Shown here: piece after piece, positions 32,616 to 41,380 of the stretch | How the letters are laid out: every line of letters begins with the position of its first letter | Position numbering within the stretch: position 1 is the stretch's first letter | Source: DATNPX01 sp036702975 | GTDB taxonomy: Bacteria > Cyanobacteriota > Vampirovibrionia > Obscuribacterales > Obscuribacteraceae | DNA: 64,000 nt | Direction: 5' to 3' | Assembly: GCA_036702975.1 (NCBI GenBank) | Contig: DATNPX010000026.1 | Coordinates: 1 to 64,000 of the forward strand | Position numbers and translations under genes: made by a program | The notes under the pieces: model-generated | Told to the model about the DNA's origin: nothing | Database searches by the model: none | Seen by the model: only the letters and a program-made list of their open reading frames with translations

Positions 32616-33797
32616 ATGCGACAAAATTCCAAAGTCGAGGGCACAAAGATTGCTCAGGCGGCGAAGGACCTCAATGTCACCAGCGTGACAATCCGCCGCT
32701 ACTTAATCGAATTCAACATTCCAACCACATCCGACGAAAACGGCATCAAAGTTCTGCCTCCTCAGGCGATGGAAGAACTGAAAGAGGTGCGCCGTCTTAA
32801 AGAAGATGGTTTGACAAATCCCAAAGTACTCGAGTTTCTCGAGGAGCTCCGCAGCAAAGGACACGAAGACTCAGGCAAGGCGGAGAAACCGCGCGCGAAG
32901 AAGTTGAGTAAGAGTGCCGCCAAGGAGAAGGAAGAAGAACAGGAAGAAGAAGCTCCAGCAGCTAAAAAGTCAAGCGACCATCACCACAAAGGCGCTGATA
33001 AACGCCGCCCAGCACGCGGCGCGAAATTAGTCAAAGAGCAAGAAGATGAAGAGATCGAACCGGCTGAAGCGCCTGAATCTGATGTCGAGTTAGAAGCCGC
33101 CGACGGTCAAGACGGTCAAGACGGTGAAACAGCTGAAGGTCAAGCTGAAGAAGCAGGAGCTGAAGGAGCGGGCGAAGGACGTTCGAAGCACTCGTTAACC
33201 TGCCAAACCTGCAGCAAAGTTTTCGAACATATGAATCCGAGGCTGAGAGACTGCCTGGATTGCTATCGCACTAAGCGCAAAGAGCGCAGACGCGGTGGTT
33301 CAGACCGGCATAAAAATGTCATCCAACATCCCCTCGCCCAACAAGCTGCCAGTAAACAAGCCGGACAAAACGGTGCGACAGCACGAGATGGCCGCGACAA
33401 TCGCGACAGAGATGTACGCGAGCAACGGGAACCAAGAGAACAACGAGAGCCACGCGAGCAAAGAGAGCCGCGCGACCACAGAGAACCAAGAGAACCAAGA
33501 GAGAGAGAGTTTGCCGAAAGCGCTCAATCATACGCTCCGGCAGCACCAGTGGTGGCACCGTATCAGGCGCCAGTTATTCAAAGAGGCCAGGTGCGCAACT
33601 ATCGCAAGGCGATCGAAGAGACTCGCCAGGTTACAGGAAGCCTCAAGCGTCGCTTAGAGCGCCCTGATTTGCCGGAAGGCGAACGCCGTTGGCTCGAGCA
33701 AATCTATGCTTATCAGCTGATTCTGCACCAGGGATGGCGCCACCTTGCTGAATACAAATCAGCCACCGCCTCTCAAGGCAAAGCCGATCTCGACTGA
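32616..33797 (+). CDS. MerR-like HTH / zinc-knuckle / RE-repeat protein of unknown function
   Basis: The 393-residue protein combines several modules. Residues 8-65 form a MerR-like winged helix (KIAQAAKDLNVTSVTIRRYL, then PPQAMEELKEVRRLKEDGL). A long lysine/glutamate-rich disordered region follows, then a Cys4 knuckle (CQTCSKVFEHMNPRLRDCLDC, split around residues 196-216) with a basic stretch YRTKRKERRRGG. A tandem RE-rich segment (REQREP units) comes next. The C-terminal helical domain of about 70 residues (RGQVRNYRKAIEETRQVTGS and QIYAYQLILHQGWRHLAEY) closes the protein. Nucleic-acid binding is likely from the HTH, zinc knuckle and RE tract. I know of no characterised protein with this order. 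Confidence 0.75.
   Translation: MRQNSKVEGTKIAQAAKDLNVTSVTIRRYLIEFNIPTTSDENGIKVLPPQAMEELKEVRRLKEDGLTNPKVLEFLEELRSKGHEDSGKAEKPRAKKLSKSAAKEKEEEQEEEAPAAKKSSDHHHKGADKRRPARGAKLVKEQEDEEIEPAEAPESDVELEAADGQDGQDGETAEGQAEEAGAEGAGEGRSKHSLTCQTCSKVFEHMNPRLRDCLDCYRTKRKERRRGGSDRHKNVIQHPLAQQAASKQAGQNGATARDGRDNRDRDVREQREPREQREPREQREPRDHREPREPREREFAESAQSYAPAAPVVAPYQAPVIQRGQVRNYRKAIEETRQVTGSLKRRLERPDLPEGERRWLEQIYAYQLILHQGWRHLAEYKSATASQGKADLD
33421..33510 (+). repeat. In-gene tandem repeat coding for REQREP units
   Basis: Degenerate 15-18 bp units encode three REQREP copies followed by variant REP/RDHREP copies. Most changes are at third codon positions, so the protein repeat is older than simple slippage. Confidence 0.8.
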
Positions 33798-33812
33798 CGA
33801 GCAACGATATCG

Positions 33813-34841
33813 ATGGTTGCATCGCACCTCCGCATCCACATTGTTCTAGCAGCAGCTGCTATAGCAATGGCGGCTGGTTGTGCCTTCGCGGCTGGACGCA
33901 CGCATGCTGAAAAGAAGGAGTCGGTGACGGCACAGGCTGACGTTCGCACGTTGCAGTTTCCAGCCGAACAGTCAATTGGCTCGCTTCTCAGTTTCCAGCC
34001 GAAACATGAAAACCCTGATGCCATCAGCTCTTATTCATGGGGTGAACGTCAACTTTCAGGGGCTAAAGGACTAGTTAAAGTGGTGGTGCCGGCACACCAC
34101 CTACTTGTTCTCGATGCGAACAAAGAAGTGTTCGCGCGGCCTGAGCTCTTGAATGAAGTGCCGGCAAAAGGCATTGATGTGCTTCGTCTATCAGCAATCT
34201 CTCTCGCCGACAACGAAGATGGTTTGTGCGATGCAGCACTAGGACACATCAACGGCATCAAAAGTCTGAAAGCATTGACAGTAGATCGCTCAGAAGCGAC
34301 CGACGCGGGATTATCCAAAATCAAAGATCTGCCGAATCTTCGTTCAATTTCGACCTTTCTCTCGATGATAAATGGCAGCTGTTTCAAAGATCTTGCCAAG
34401 CTTCCTAACTTGCAGGAACTCTCCTGCCCCAAGTGCAAGCTGAACATGAGCAATCTGGCTTACTTGCCGAAGTTTCCAAATTTGCAAATTCTAGATTTAG
34501 GGCGAGATGGCATCGATGAAACCGGGGCAATTCAAATCGGCAAGTGCACAAAACTGAAGGACATATCACTGCGCGGCAATAGAGGTTTTGACGACAAGTG
34601 CCTAAGTCACCTGGCGCCACTCAAGGACTTGCGATATTTAGACCTGGGCGATACCAGAGTGACGGCAGAGGGTCTGAAATGTCTAGCCAGACATAAAATA
34701 AAATTCCTGACGTTGAATCAAGCGCTCAGGTTTCAAGAAAACCAGCTGAAGACTATCTTTCCTGACTGCAGAATCAATTACTGCGCAGCAGAGAAGAGCG
34801 TTACGCGAGAACAGAGACAGCTATACGCACCGCTGAAATAA
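33813..34841 (+). CDS. Secreted leucine-rich-repeat protein, probable lipoprotein
   Basis: The 342-residue protein has a signal sequence (HIVLAAAAIAMAAGC) whose AAGC fits a lipobox with Cys23, although cleavage after CAFAA is an alternative. From about 120 to 320 it has leucine-rich repeats of about 23-25 residues: LPNLRSISTFLSMINGSCF, LPNLQELSCPKCKLNMSNL, FPNLQILDLGRDGIDETGA, CTKLKDISLRGNRGFDDKCL and LKDLRYLDLGDTRVTAEGL. LRR domains bind other proteins; no ligand is evident. It begins just after the MerR-like gene and may share its transcript. Confidence 0.8.
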   Translation: MVASHLRIHIVLAAAAIAMAAGCAFAAGRTHAEKKESVTAQADVRTLQFPAEQSIGSLLSFQPKHENPDAISSYSWGERQLSGAKGLVKVVVPAHHLLVLDANKEVFARPELLNEVPAKGIDVLRLSAISLADNEDGLCDAALGHINGIKSLKALTVDRSEATDAGLSKIKDLPNLRSISTFLSMINGSCFKDLAKLPNLQELSCPKCKLNMSNLAYLPKFPNLQILDLGRDGIDETGAIQIGKCTKLKDISLRGNRGFDDKCLSHLAPLKDLRYLDLGDTRVTAEGLKCLARHKIKFLTLNQALRFQENQLKTIFPDCRINYCAAEKSVTREQRQLYAPLK

Positions 34842-34866
34842 GTTCTGGCAAGATTTTGAGGTAAAA

Positions 34867-36144
34867 CTAAAACGGCTCCATCTGGCTTGGATATGGCGCC
34901 ATCGGCGGTTGTCCGGATCCAGCAGGTGGTGAGTACGCAGGCATCGGGCTCGCAGAGGCCGCCGGTAGACCAGGAACTGACCCTGCCTGTGGTGAGTAGT
35001 TTGCAGGCATCGGTGTGTAAGGAGGCAAACCTGGAACAGCATTGTTTGCGGAGGGAGGAACCGCTGACAGGCCTGGAGGCATACCACCTGATTGATAAAC
35101 TCCATTCACCGAGCCTGGTGGCATAGCCGTCTGTTGTATCGGCGCATTCATTTTTGAAAGGTCCATCATTCTATTGGTTTTGACTGGCAGAACCTCACCT
35201 TTTTTCAGTTGCATCTCTTTACCGAAATTAGGTTTTTGCAGATTGTAACCGACGCGTTTAGTGAAAAATCGCATCGTGCCAAAAGCGGCCATTTGCCCAT
35301 AACCACCAGCTTTAGCGGCCATTCCCGAGCCGCCTTTGCTGACATTGTCTGCAAGTGGGTTGTGTTCGATGAATCCCCAGAATTGCGTTGTGCGACCGTC
35401 AGGAAATATAAGTGTCTGCAAGCTTATCGTTACGGTTCCTGGATGAGCGGCTTGTCTTGAATGAGAAGACAAAACGGTGTTCACGCTACCCAAGATCTTG
35501 GACTGCTTGGGAATTATTTCAACGCCGTTGTTCGAATACCCATCTTCAAGGCGAATTGAAAAGACATCACCGGCTTTGGATTTATCAGATGAGATGTCGT
35601 TTTCCAGAATTCCGGTCAAAACTGTACCCGCAGGCAGATTGCTTTGCTGCATCTGCTGAAAGAAGTCGGGCGTAAACTTTGGAACCATGCCGTTCATCTT
35701 CATCAACCGCGGGTCGTTGGGCGATGTAGGCATATTTGCCGCACTCATGCCGGAACGGGAATGCAAACCGGCAAAGCCAGCCACCGGAGCGCTTGGCATT
35801 TGGCCGATGGTACCTGGTGTTGCTCCGGAAACTGCTGATGTAGCTTGAGCTGTTCCAGGAGCAGCAGTTGAAAGTCCTGACGTAGAAGGAACCGGAGCCA
35901 TGGAAGCCAATTGGGGAGCACTGAACAGGGAAGGGCCCTGAGCCGGAGCAGAAGAGCCTGCGGCAGAAGCGGGTCCGGTCGGAGCTGCAGTGTAAGGAGG
36001 CGTGTAAGTTGCTTGAGCGTTGGCTTGAGGAATGAGACTCGGCATAAGAACAGTCAGGCAGGAGAGAACCAGGGCTAAAACTTGAGCCTTTGCCCGGATA
36101 GCTGCGATAGCGCTAAATGAATCTTCTCTTACTCGGATTCTCAC
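34867..36144 (-). CDS. Secreted Pro/Ala-rich protein with a TrbI/VirB10-like core
   Basis: The 425-residue protein starts at GTG 36144 with GAGGAG six bases upstream. A signal peptide (VLALVLSCLTVLMPSLIPQANA) leads to a low-complexity Pro/Ala/Gly/Ser region. A beta-rich core (about 165-310) follows: LPAGTVLTGILENDISSDK, VEIIPKQSKILGSVNTVL, VTISLQTLIFPDGRTTQFWG. This arrangement resembles the C-terminal beta-barrel of TrbI/VirB10, but other secretion-system genes are absent, so a conjugation role is not supported. The tail is again Pro-rich. It faces the rpsF operon across a short divergent spacer. Confidence 0.65.
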   Translation of the reverse strand: MRIRVREDSFSAIAAIRAKAQVLALVLSCLTVLMPSLIPQANAQATYTPPYTAAPTGPASAAGSSAPAQGPSLFSAPQLASMAPVPSTSGLSTAAPGTAQATSAVSGATPGTIGQMPSAPVAGFAGLHSRSGMSAANMPTSPNDPRLMKMNGMVPKFTPDFFQQMQQSNLPAGTVLTGILENDISSDKSKAGDVFSIRLEDGYSNNGVEIIPKQSKILGSVNTVLSSHSRQAAHPGTVTISLQTLIFPDGRTTQFWGFIEHNPLADNVSKGGSGMAAKAGGYGQMAAFGTMRFFTKRVGYNLQKPNFGKEMQLKKGEVLPVKTNRMMDLSKMNAPIQQTAMPPGSVNGVYQSGGMPPGLSAVPPSANNAVPGLPPYTPMPANYSPQAGSVPGLPAASASPMPAYSPPAGSGQPPMAPYPSQMEPF

Positions 36145-36330
36145 CGAAATCTCCTCGAATACCGAACTTGAGTGTAATTCAATATGTCAGACCCCGCCAT
36201 GTGGCAAACACGAAGGGAGGCGAGCATGTTAAAATTTCCCTTCGCTCGCTTTGCCTTATGTGGACGAGCGACTTACACACACAGTCCCTTGCCTGCCTTG
36301 GCAGGACGACTAGACCAGAGGGGAAAAACC

Positions 36331-36651
36331 TTGGCACAATCTAAATTAAAACCGTATGAAACGGTCTACATCATTCGTCCAAACGTCGACGAAGAAGCTG
36401 TAGATCGTACTGTCGCCTCCGTAGAAGAGTTCATCAAGAATCAGGGTGGCACTGTCGAGACAACCGACAAGAAAGGACGTCGCCGTCTGGCTTATGAAGT
36501 CGACAAGATGCGCGATGGCTATTTCGTTCTCACCGTTTTCCATGCTTTGCCGGAAAGCGTCGCTGCACTCAAGAGAATGATGACAATCTCTGAAGACATC
36601 ATCCGTTCCTTGATCGTGGTGCACGAGAAAGAATCAGCCAAGACTCTCTAA
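36331..36651 (+). CDS. rpsF: 30S ribosomal protein S6
   Basis: The S6 fold is complete in 106 residues: KPYETVYIIRPNVDEEAVDR, GGTVETTDKKGRRRLAYEV, MRDGYFVLTVFHALPESV and the SLIVVHEK end. S6 sits on the 30S platform and pairs with S18. The start is TTG 36331 with an AGAGGGGAAA ribosome-binding site. The frame stays open to 36184, but that part has no S6 similarity. The order rpsF-ssb-rpsR is the widely conserved bacterial one. Confidence 0.96.
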   Translation: MAQSKLKPYETVYIIRPNVDEEAVDRTVASVEEFIKNQGGTVETTDKKGRRRLAYEVDKMRDGYFVLTVFHALPESVAALKRMMTISEDIIRSLIVVHEKESAKTL

Positions 36652-36724
36652 TTGAGCCTGACTGACTTTCCGGATAGGACCGGGCATTTTCACTACCCAG
36701 CCAAAGCATAGGTTCGACGAACAA

Positions 36725-37192
36725 ATGAGTCTAAGCAAAATCGTAATTTCAGGACGAGTCACTCGTGCTCCAGAGAAACGCTTCACGCAACAAAATACGG
36801 CCGTGACGGAATTCGTCATCGCTGTCGAATCTGCATCTCGAAACGACGCTCCACCGGAATCAGCTCCGGTCAGGGTGTTGACTTATAGAGACCTGGCAGA
36901 ACGTTGCGCGACAGAGATTAAAAAAGGCGATCTGGTTGCTGTCGATGGACGTCTGCAAATCAACAATTCACAGGGTAGCGACGGTCAAAGAAAGCGCGAT
37001 GTGGAGATTGACGCAGTTGCTGTAGAGAATCTCTCAGCAGCCGTCGGCACCACAGGCAGCTCAGCAGGCGATGTCGACCAGGGCAGCAGCTACAAGACTC
37101 CGGTCAAAGCTGCAGCACGTCCGGCTCCCGCCAGCAAAGGCGGCGAAGATCTCGATGCCATCTTCGCTTCTGACGATGAAATCCCATTCTAA
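36725..37192 (+). CDS. ssb: Single-stranded DNA-binding protein
   Basis: The 155-residue SSB has an N-terminal OB fold ([56 protein letters not shown]), a flexible linker and the acidic partner-binding tip DDEIPF. It coats ssDNA as a tetramer during replication and repair. It lies between rpsF and rpsR. Confidence 0.97.
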   Translation: MSLSKIVISGRVTRAPEKRFTQQNTAVTEFVIAVESASRNDAPPESAPVRVLTYRDLAERCATEIKKGDLVAVDGRLQINNSQGSDGQRKRDVEIDAVAVENLSAAVGTTGSSAGDVDQGSSYKTPVKAAARPAPASKGGEDLDAIFASDDEIPF

Positions 37193-37233
37193 AGACATTC
37201 ACGAACAGCATTACAAAGAGGTTTTTGACAGAA

Positions 37234-37470
37234 ATGCGTAACAATCAAGATGCTCTGCCCCGCCGCCGTAAAACGTGCGGATTCTGCGCAGACAAAGTAG
37301 ATTTTGTGGACTACAAAGATCCAAACAAACTCAAGAAATTTGTTACAGAACGAGGCAAAATTTTGCCACGCCGCATCAGCGGTAACTGCTCGCGCCATCA
37401 GCACACATTGACAATCGCGATCAAGCGTGCGCGTGACATCGCCCTTATGGCATACACCACCGACGGCTAA
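37234..37470 (+). CDS. rpsR: 30S ribosomal protein S18
   Basis: The 78-residue S18 shows [38 protein letters not shown] and the [22 protein letters not shown] block. The CGFC pair plus C and H later in the chain indicate the zinc-binding form. A TTG three codons upstream (37225) lies close to GAGG and could be the real start, adding three residues. Confidence 0.96.
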   Translation: MRNNQDALPRRRKTCGFCADKVDFVDYKDPNKLKKFVTERGKILPRRISGNCSRHQHTLTIAIKRARDIALMAYTTDG

Positions 37471-37575
37471 CGCTAGAGTGGTGACGCTACCGGGTATAAC
37501 TGCACTGGGTGTTCTGCATCCGCATTGCGTTTGTGGACTCCTGGTGAGTGCCTGGTGTAAAATTCTGGGCACCCC

Positions 37576-37658
37576 GCCGAAGTGGTGAAATGGCAGACAC
37601 GCTACGTTCAGGGCGTAGTGAGCGCAAGCTCATGTGGGTTCAAGTCCCACCTTCGGCA
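37576..37658 (+). tRNA. tRNA-Leu (anticodon CAG)
   Basis: This is an 83-base class II tRNA. The acceptor stem is GCCGAAG/CTTCGGC, the anticodon stem CTACG/CGTAG around TTCAGGG gives anticodon CAG, a long variable arm TGAGC-GCAA-GCTCA follows, and the T arm is GTGGG/CCCAC with TTCAAGT. It reads CUG. The discriminator is A and CCA is not encoded. It sits between rpsR and infC. Confidence 0.97.
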
Positions 37659-37692
37659 AGTCTTTGTTATTAGCAATCCAACGAGGTAACGC

Positions 37693-38295
37693 TTGAGCAC
37701 ACCACCCGATAAAGGCGATCCACGCCGTCCAGAAGCAAGAAGGGATCTTCCACTATTGAATGAAAGAATCCGAGACCGAGAGGTCCGCCTGATTGATGAA
37801 GATGGCAATCAACAGGGAATCATTCCCACCCGAGAAGCGCTGAAGATTGCTCAAGAAAAAGGCCTCGACCTATTCCTAGTACAGCCCGACGCAAACCCAC
37901 CCGTAGCCAAGATCATGGACTACGGGCGTTTCAAGTTCGATCAGGAAAAACGCGACCGAGAAGCACGACGGAAGAACCACGTCGTCGATGTCAAAGAGCT
38001 CAAAATGCGTTACAAGATCGAAGAGCACGATTACCAAGTCAAGCTGCGCGCTGCCAAGAAATTCCTCAGCGACGGTGACAAAATCAAGGTTCTGACAATA
38101 TTACGTGGTCGCGAGATGCAACACAAAAGCATGGCGATGGACCTCATGACAAAGTTTGCCAACGAGTTGAAAGAACTGGCAATTATGGACAGAGAGCCGA
38201 AGATGGAAGGGAAGAGCGTGATCATGATCCTCTCTCCTGTGCCTTCACGCGGCGGCAAACCAGCGGCTCCAGGACCGGATGCATCGGAAAACTAG
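37693..38295 (+). CDS. infC: Translation initiation factor IF-3
   Basis: The 200-residue IF-3 keeps mRNA and fMet-tRNA selection accurate and prevents premature subunit joining. The N-domain reads LLNERIRDREVRLIDEDGNQ and EALKIAQEKGLDLFLVQPDA. The C-domain has KELKMRYKIEEHDYQVKL, FLSDGDKIKVLTILRGREM and VIMILSPVPSRGG. It starts at TTG 37693 (GAGG eight bases before), in keeping with the rare start codons used for IF-3 autoregulation in other bacteria. rpmI and rplT follow in the usual order, separated by a degenerate copy of the infC end. Confidence 0.97.
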   Translation: MSTPPDKGDPRRPEARRDLPLLNERIRDREVRLIDEDGNQQGIIPTREALKIAQEKGLDLFLVQPDANPPVAKIMDYGRFKFDQEKRDREARRKNHVVDVKELKMRYKIEEHDYQVKLRAAKKFLSDGDKIKVLTILRGREMQHKSMAMDLMTKFANELKELAIMDREPKMEGKSVIMILSPVPSRGGKPAAPGPDASEN

Positions 38296-38417
38296 TTAGG
38301 ATAGAACTTCCCGAGACGCTTCAATATTGATTATTGATTGTGGTCGCGCGGCGATGCAAATAAAGCACCGCGATATTCTCCATGGCAAAGCTCGCCCAAG
38401 AATTGTCCGTGCATTGA

Positions 38418-38561
38418 TTGAAAGATTACGGATTGAAAGATTACGCAATTATGGACAGAGAGCCGAAAATGCAGGGGAAGAGTGTTATTATTGTCCTTTC
38501 TCCTCTCCCTCGAGAGGGGGGTAAGCCAGCGGCTCCGAGTTCTGAATCTTCGGAAGACTAA
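38418..38561 (+). pseudogene. infC (fragment): Degenerate duplicate of the 3' end of infC
   Basis: Codons 38433-38561 line up without gaps with the last 43 codons of infC. About 29 of 42 residues are the same, for example AIMDREPKM, GKSVI, LSP and GGKPAAP, and the frame ends in its own stop. The DNA differs at many third positions, so the copy is old and was, or is, under some coding constraint. There is no usable start or ribosome-binding site, and the rest of IF-3 is missing. A short direct repeat (GATTGAAAGATTACG, twice) abuts its left end. A GC-rich hairpin (CCTCTCCCTCGAGAGGG) lies inside. The remaining spacer, 38296-38417, has no gene. Confidence 0.85.
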
Positions 38562-38640
38562 TCAGGCTCAGACTGATGGAATTGCAAAATGCCCCGCCAG
38601 GCGATTTTTGCTTGGCTTTTTGAATTGATTGGAGCATCCA

Positions 38641-38850
38641 ATGCCTAAAATGAAGACCAACAAGGCAGCTGCTCGCCGCTTCAAGATCACCGGCACCGGT
38701 AAGATTTTGCGCAAGCAAGCAGGCAAACGCCACATCAACGAATGGAAATCCGCCTCCGTTAAGCGCAACCTGCGCGGATGGGCATCGTTGACCAAAGACC
38801 AAAAGAAAAACGTGGAAGCTTTATTCCCGTATCCGCAGTACGTCGGTTAA
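38641..38850 (+). CDS. rpmI: 50S ribosomal protein L35
   Basis: The 69-residue protein shows the L35 pattern: [31 protein letters not shown], then [23 protein letters not shown] 38641 follows GGAG at a suitable distance; the frame is open a few codons upstream. It lies between the infC fragment and rplT. Confidence 0.96.
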   Translation: MPKMKTNKAAARRFKITGTGKILRKQAGKRHINEWKSASVKRNLRGWASLTKDQKKNVEALFPYPQYVG

Positions 38851-39006
38851 GCACTGTAAAGTGCGCAGTTCGTTATGTCTAAGGAAAAATAACTCCTCTC
38901 CGATGACTGACGCATTTGCTACCGAAACTACAAAACCTAGATTCGCTCGACGAATCACAACTAACTGGAAGCGCAAGCTTCAATACTAAATAAAGAAGGA
39001 GCATCG

Positions 39007-39408
39007 ATGTCTAGAGTAAAACGTGGCAACGTTCTTCAAAAACGCCACAAAAAGATTTTGAAATACGCGAAGGGCTTTCGCGGTTCCAAATCGAGATTGT
39101 TCATAGCCGCAAACCAGGCTCTTATGATCGCCTGGAGAAATGCTTTCCGCGACCGCAGAAAGAAAAAACGCGACTTCAGAAGCCTGTGGATTACAAGAAT
39201 CAACGCTGCTTGCCGTCTGAACGGTCTCAGCTACAGCAAGTTCATTTATGGTCTTGGCCAGGCGAACATCACTCTCAACCGCAAAGTCTTAGCCGAATTG
39301 GCAGTAAATGATCCGAAGGCATTCACTCAGATCGCTGAAGCCGCCAAGGCAAAAATCGGCGGTGGCAAACACAAAGAGGCAAAAGCCAAAATAAAAGTCG
39401 GCGCATAA
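39007..39408 (+). CDS. rplT: 50S ribosomal protein L20
   Basis: The 133-residue L20 has the basic N-terminal extension ([32 protein letters not shown]) and the globular part ([45 protein letters not shown]). It is a primary 23S rRNA assembly protein and, in other bacteria, represses its own operon. AAGGAG precedes the ATG. A terminator follows. Confidence 0.97.
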   Translation: MSRVKRGNVLQKRHKKILKYAKGFRGSKSRLFIAANQALMIAWRNAFRDRRKKKRDFRSLWITRINAACRLNGLSYSKFIYGLGQANITLNRKVLAELAVNDPKAFTQIAEAAKAKIGGGKHKEAKAKIKVGA

Positions 39409-39432
39409 CAGGCTGAGGAAAGTCGAATAGAG

Positions 39433-39470
39433 AAACGCCTGGCATCACATCTGGTGGCAGGCGTTTTTTT
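39433..39470 (+). terminator. Intrinsic terminator of the infC-rpmI-rplT operon
   Basis: AAACGCCTG (39433-39441) pairs with CAGGCGTTT (39458-39466), and T residues run to 39470. It lies 25 bases after the rplT stop. Confidence 0.93.
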
Positions 39471-39500
39471 GAAAACTCAATAACGAGCGGTAACTTCAGA

Positions 39501-40316
39501 TTGATTTCAAGACATTTGCAAATAAGAGAGATCACTAGTCCGTCCAATCATCTGCTCAAACAGGGGAAAGCTCTGCACGACAGGCCGGGACGCGAAAAAT
39601 CAAAACTCTTCCTCATCGAAGGCGCGAAGCTGGTGACTGAGGCAATTGAACGTCGAGTTGAGGTCGTCGATATCGTTGTAAGCGAAACTTTTGTCAAACA
39701 GGGACTGCCAAATCTCGATCAATCGAAAGTCCGTTGTCTCAATGTGATGCCAGACAAGTTATTTGCCGAATTGAGCACAACGACGACACCGACGGGTATC
39801 GCGGCCATTGCCCGCATAAAGGAAAGCACGCTCGACGATTGCCTGAAGAAGTCAAATCCGGTCTTGATCATTTGCGACTCCATTCAAGATCCTGGCAACT
39901 TAGGTACCATGATGCGCTCGGCATTAGCTTTTGGCGCTTCTGGAATGATCCTCACCAAAGGTTGTGTGGATTGCTTCAATCCTAAAGTTGTCCGTGGCGG
40001 CATGGGGGCGAGTTTTGCACTGCCTATAGTGCGCGACGCCGACATGGCTGAAATCTGTGCGGAGTTGCACGAGCGTGGATTCAAGACTGTTTTGCTAGAA
40101 CCGACAGCCGAAAAAAACATCTTCGATCTCGACATGAATCAGTCTCTGGCATTTGTATTTGGCAACGAAGGCCATGGCTTTTCACGTAACACATTAGACT
40201 CGGTGCAAGAGAGACTTCAGATTCCTATGCAAAACAATACAGAGTCGCTAAACGTGTCAATTTCAGCAGCGATTCTTTTGTTCGAGTGGTCACGGCGTCG
40301 AAACTTCGCGGGCTGA
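39501..40316 (+). CDS. SpoU/TrmH-family RNA 2'-O-methyltransferase
   Basis: The 271-residue protein has an N-terminal substrate-binding domain (about 8-105, KLFLIEGAKLVTEAIERRVE) and a SPOUT knot domain. Its three motifs are DSIQDPGNLGTMMRSALAFG (with N and R for binding/catalysis), FGNEGHGF, and IPMQNNTESLNVSISAAILL. It methylates ribose in rRNA or tRNA with S-adenosylmethionine. The location after rplT is common for this family. The TTG start at 39501 is not well supported by a ribosome-binding site. The exact target (RlmB-like or other) cannot be assigned. Confidence 0.93.
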   Translation: MISRHLQIREITSPSNHLLKQGKALHDRPGREKSKLFLIEGAKLVTEAIERRVEVVDIVVSETFVKQGLPNLDQSKVRCLNVMPDKLFAELSTTTTPTGIAAIARIKESTLDDCLKKSNPVLIICDSIQDPGNLGTMMRSALAFGASGMILTKGCVDCFNPKVVRGGMGASFALPIVRDADMAEICAELHERGFKTVLLEPTAEKNIFDLDMNQSLAFVFGNEGHGFSRNTLDSVQERLQIPMQNNTESLNVSISAAILLFEWSRRRNFAG

Positions 40317-40407
40317 CTTCCTCAACCGCAGTCACAATCGTGAAAATCGTGGGCTAGCCGGAAGGGCAAACTCGGACATCTATTTACGAACGGAGAAAAC
40401 AAACGCA

Positions 40408-41121
40408 TCATCGATCTATCGACGTTGCATTGCGAGCCCATTCGCGAATCGAAAGAAAAATCTTGGCCTCGCCTTTCGCCGGTTCGCCGTTCACTTTCAC
40501 TGTCACACGTGTGGGCGCAGACACCTGACTGGTGACATAGTCAGCGACTTCCTGCGGCGCCACAACAGTGAGGCTCGTATCTGTAGCATCAGTAGCTACA
40601 GCCCGATACGTCGCCACCGGCCCATCGTAATACCTGCTGCCACCGAGATTATCGACCTGTTCGTTCAGTGTCGTAAACTCCACCACGTTGTCACTCGCTT
40701 TTTGCGAGAATCCTGCTCCATAAACAATGACAGGCTGTCCAGGAAGTACGCCTTCCAGATTGGTGCTTGTAACCGTAGGATGGACTTTGACAGCTAGCGG
40801 CGCTTCCGCGACATCGCTGCCGTTTTGTTCGAGGCTGACCGTATACTTTCCCGATTGCAGATTGGTTGGGAGCTTGATCGAGAGATCGGAACCATTCCAG
40901 ACATAGTGGTCCGCGCTGAGATGAGTTCTCGTCTTTGTGGCAGTGTTCTCGAGAGTGACACCAAACTTCGTTTTATCGACAATCTTGTAGTCGACTTTAA
41001 CTTCATCGCCGGCATAAGCTTGTTGCGAGCCTAATTTCAAAGTCGCCGGACTGGCATGACTGGCATGCACTCCCGTCAAAGCGACCGCTAAGGCCAGTGC
41101 CAGAGTCGAATTGCGCTTCAT
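40408..41121 (-). CDS. Secreted protein with TIG/IPT-like beta domain
   Basis: From ATG 41121 (GGAGG upstream) the protein is 237 residues. A signal peptide (STLALALAVALTGVHASHA) is followed by beta-rich modules. The second has the TIG-like phrase LPGQPVIVYGAGFSQKASDN with VVEFTTLNEQVD. TIG/IPT domains occur in cell-surface and polysaccharide-binding proteins. There is no anchor, so it is probably periplasmic or released. Function is unknown. A longer frame to 41151 lacks a better start signal. Confidence 0.7.
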   Translation of the reverse strand: MKRNSTLALALAVALTGVHASHASPATLKLGSQQAYAGDEVKVDYKIVDKTKFGVTLENTATKTRTHLSADHYVWNGSDLSIKLPTNLQSGKYTVSLEQNGSDVAEAPLAVKVHPTVTSTNLEGVLPGQPVIVYGAGFSQKASDNVVEFTTLNEQVDNLGGSRYYDGPVATYRAVATDATDTSLTVVAPQEVADYVTSQVSAPTRVTVKVNGEPAKGEAKIFLSIREWARNATSIDR

Positions 41122-41380
41122 CGCCACATCCTCCTTGTTTCTACAGCCCAAAATTCATGCTCCCACCCTAGATCACAGGACGCGATAATCGGTCTATACC
41201 ACTGCAGGAATGGACATCTCGTGCGAATCTTTTAGAACCCCGAGTCCAAATTTGATTAAATTGGGCCGACTTTCCTTAAATGCTCAAAATTTTCCTCGAA
41301 ATCATTGAACTTTTTCTCTTCCGTGAGCGTATTAGGAGGTAGAAGCGAACGCGACGCCCCATTCGTTTAGGAGCAGGTCA

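Noticed and set aside
33300..33558. Two minus-strand frames opposite the RE-repeat region of the MerR-like gene
   Set aside because: They are produced by the biased codon use of the repeat on the plus strand and show no start signal or family resemblance.
34867..36144. TrbI/VirB10-like protein as a sign of conjugation machinery
   Set aside because: No other type IV secretion gene is present; only a fold-level resemblance can be claimed.
36184..36330. Upstream extension of the S6 frame
   Set aside because: No similarity to S6; TTG 36331 with AGAGGGGAAA is the natural start.
38296..38640. A full second IF-3 gene between infC and rpmI
   Set aside because: Only the last 43 codons are represented and there is no start or N-terminal part, so it is called a fragment.
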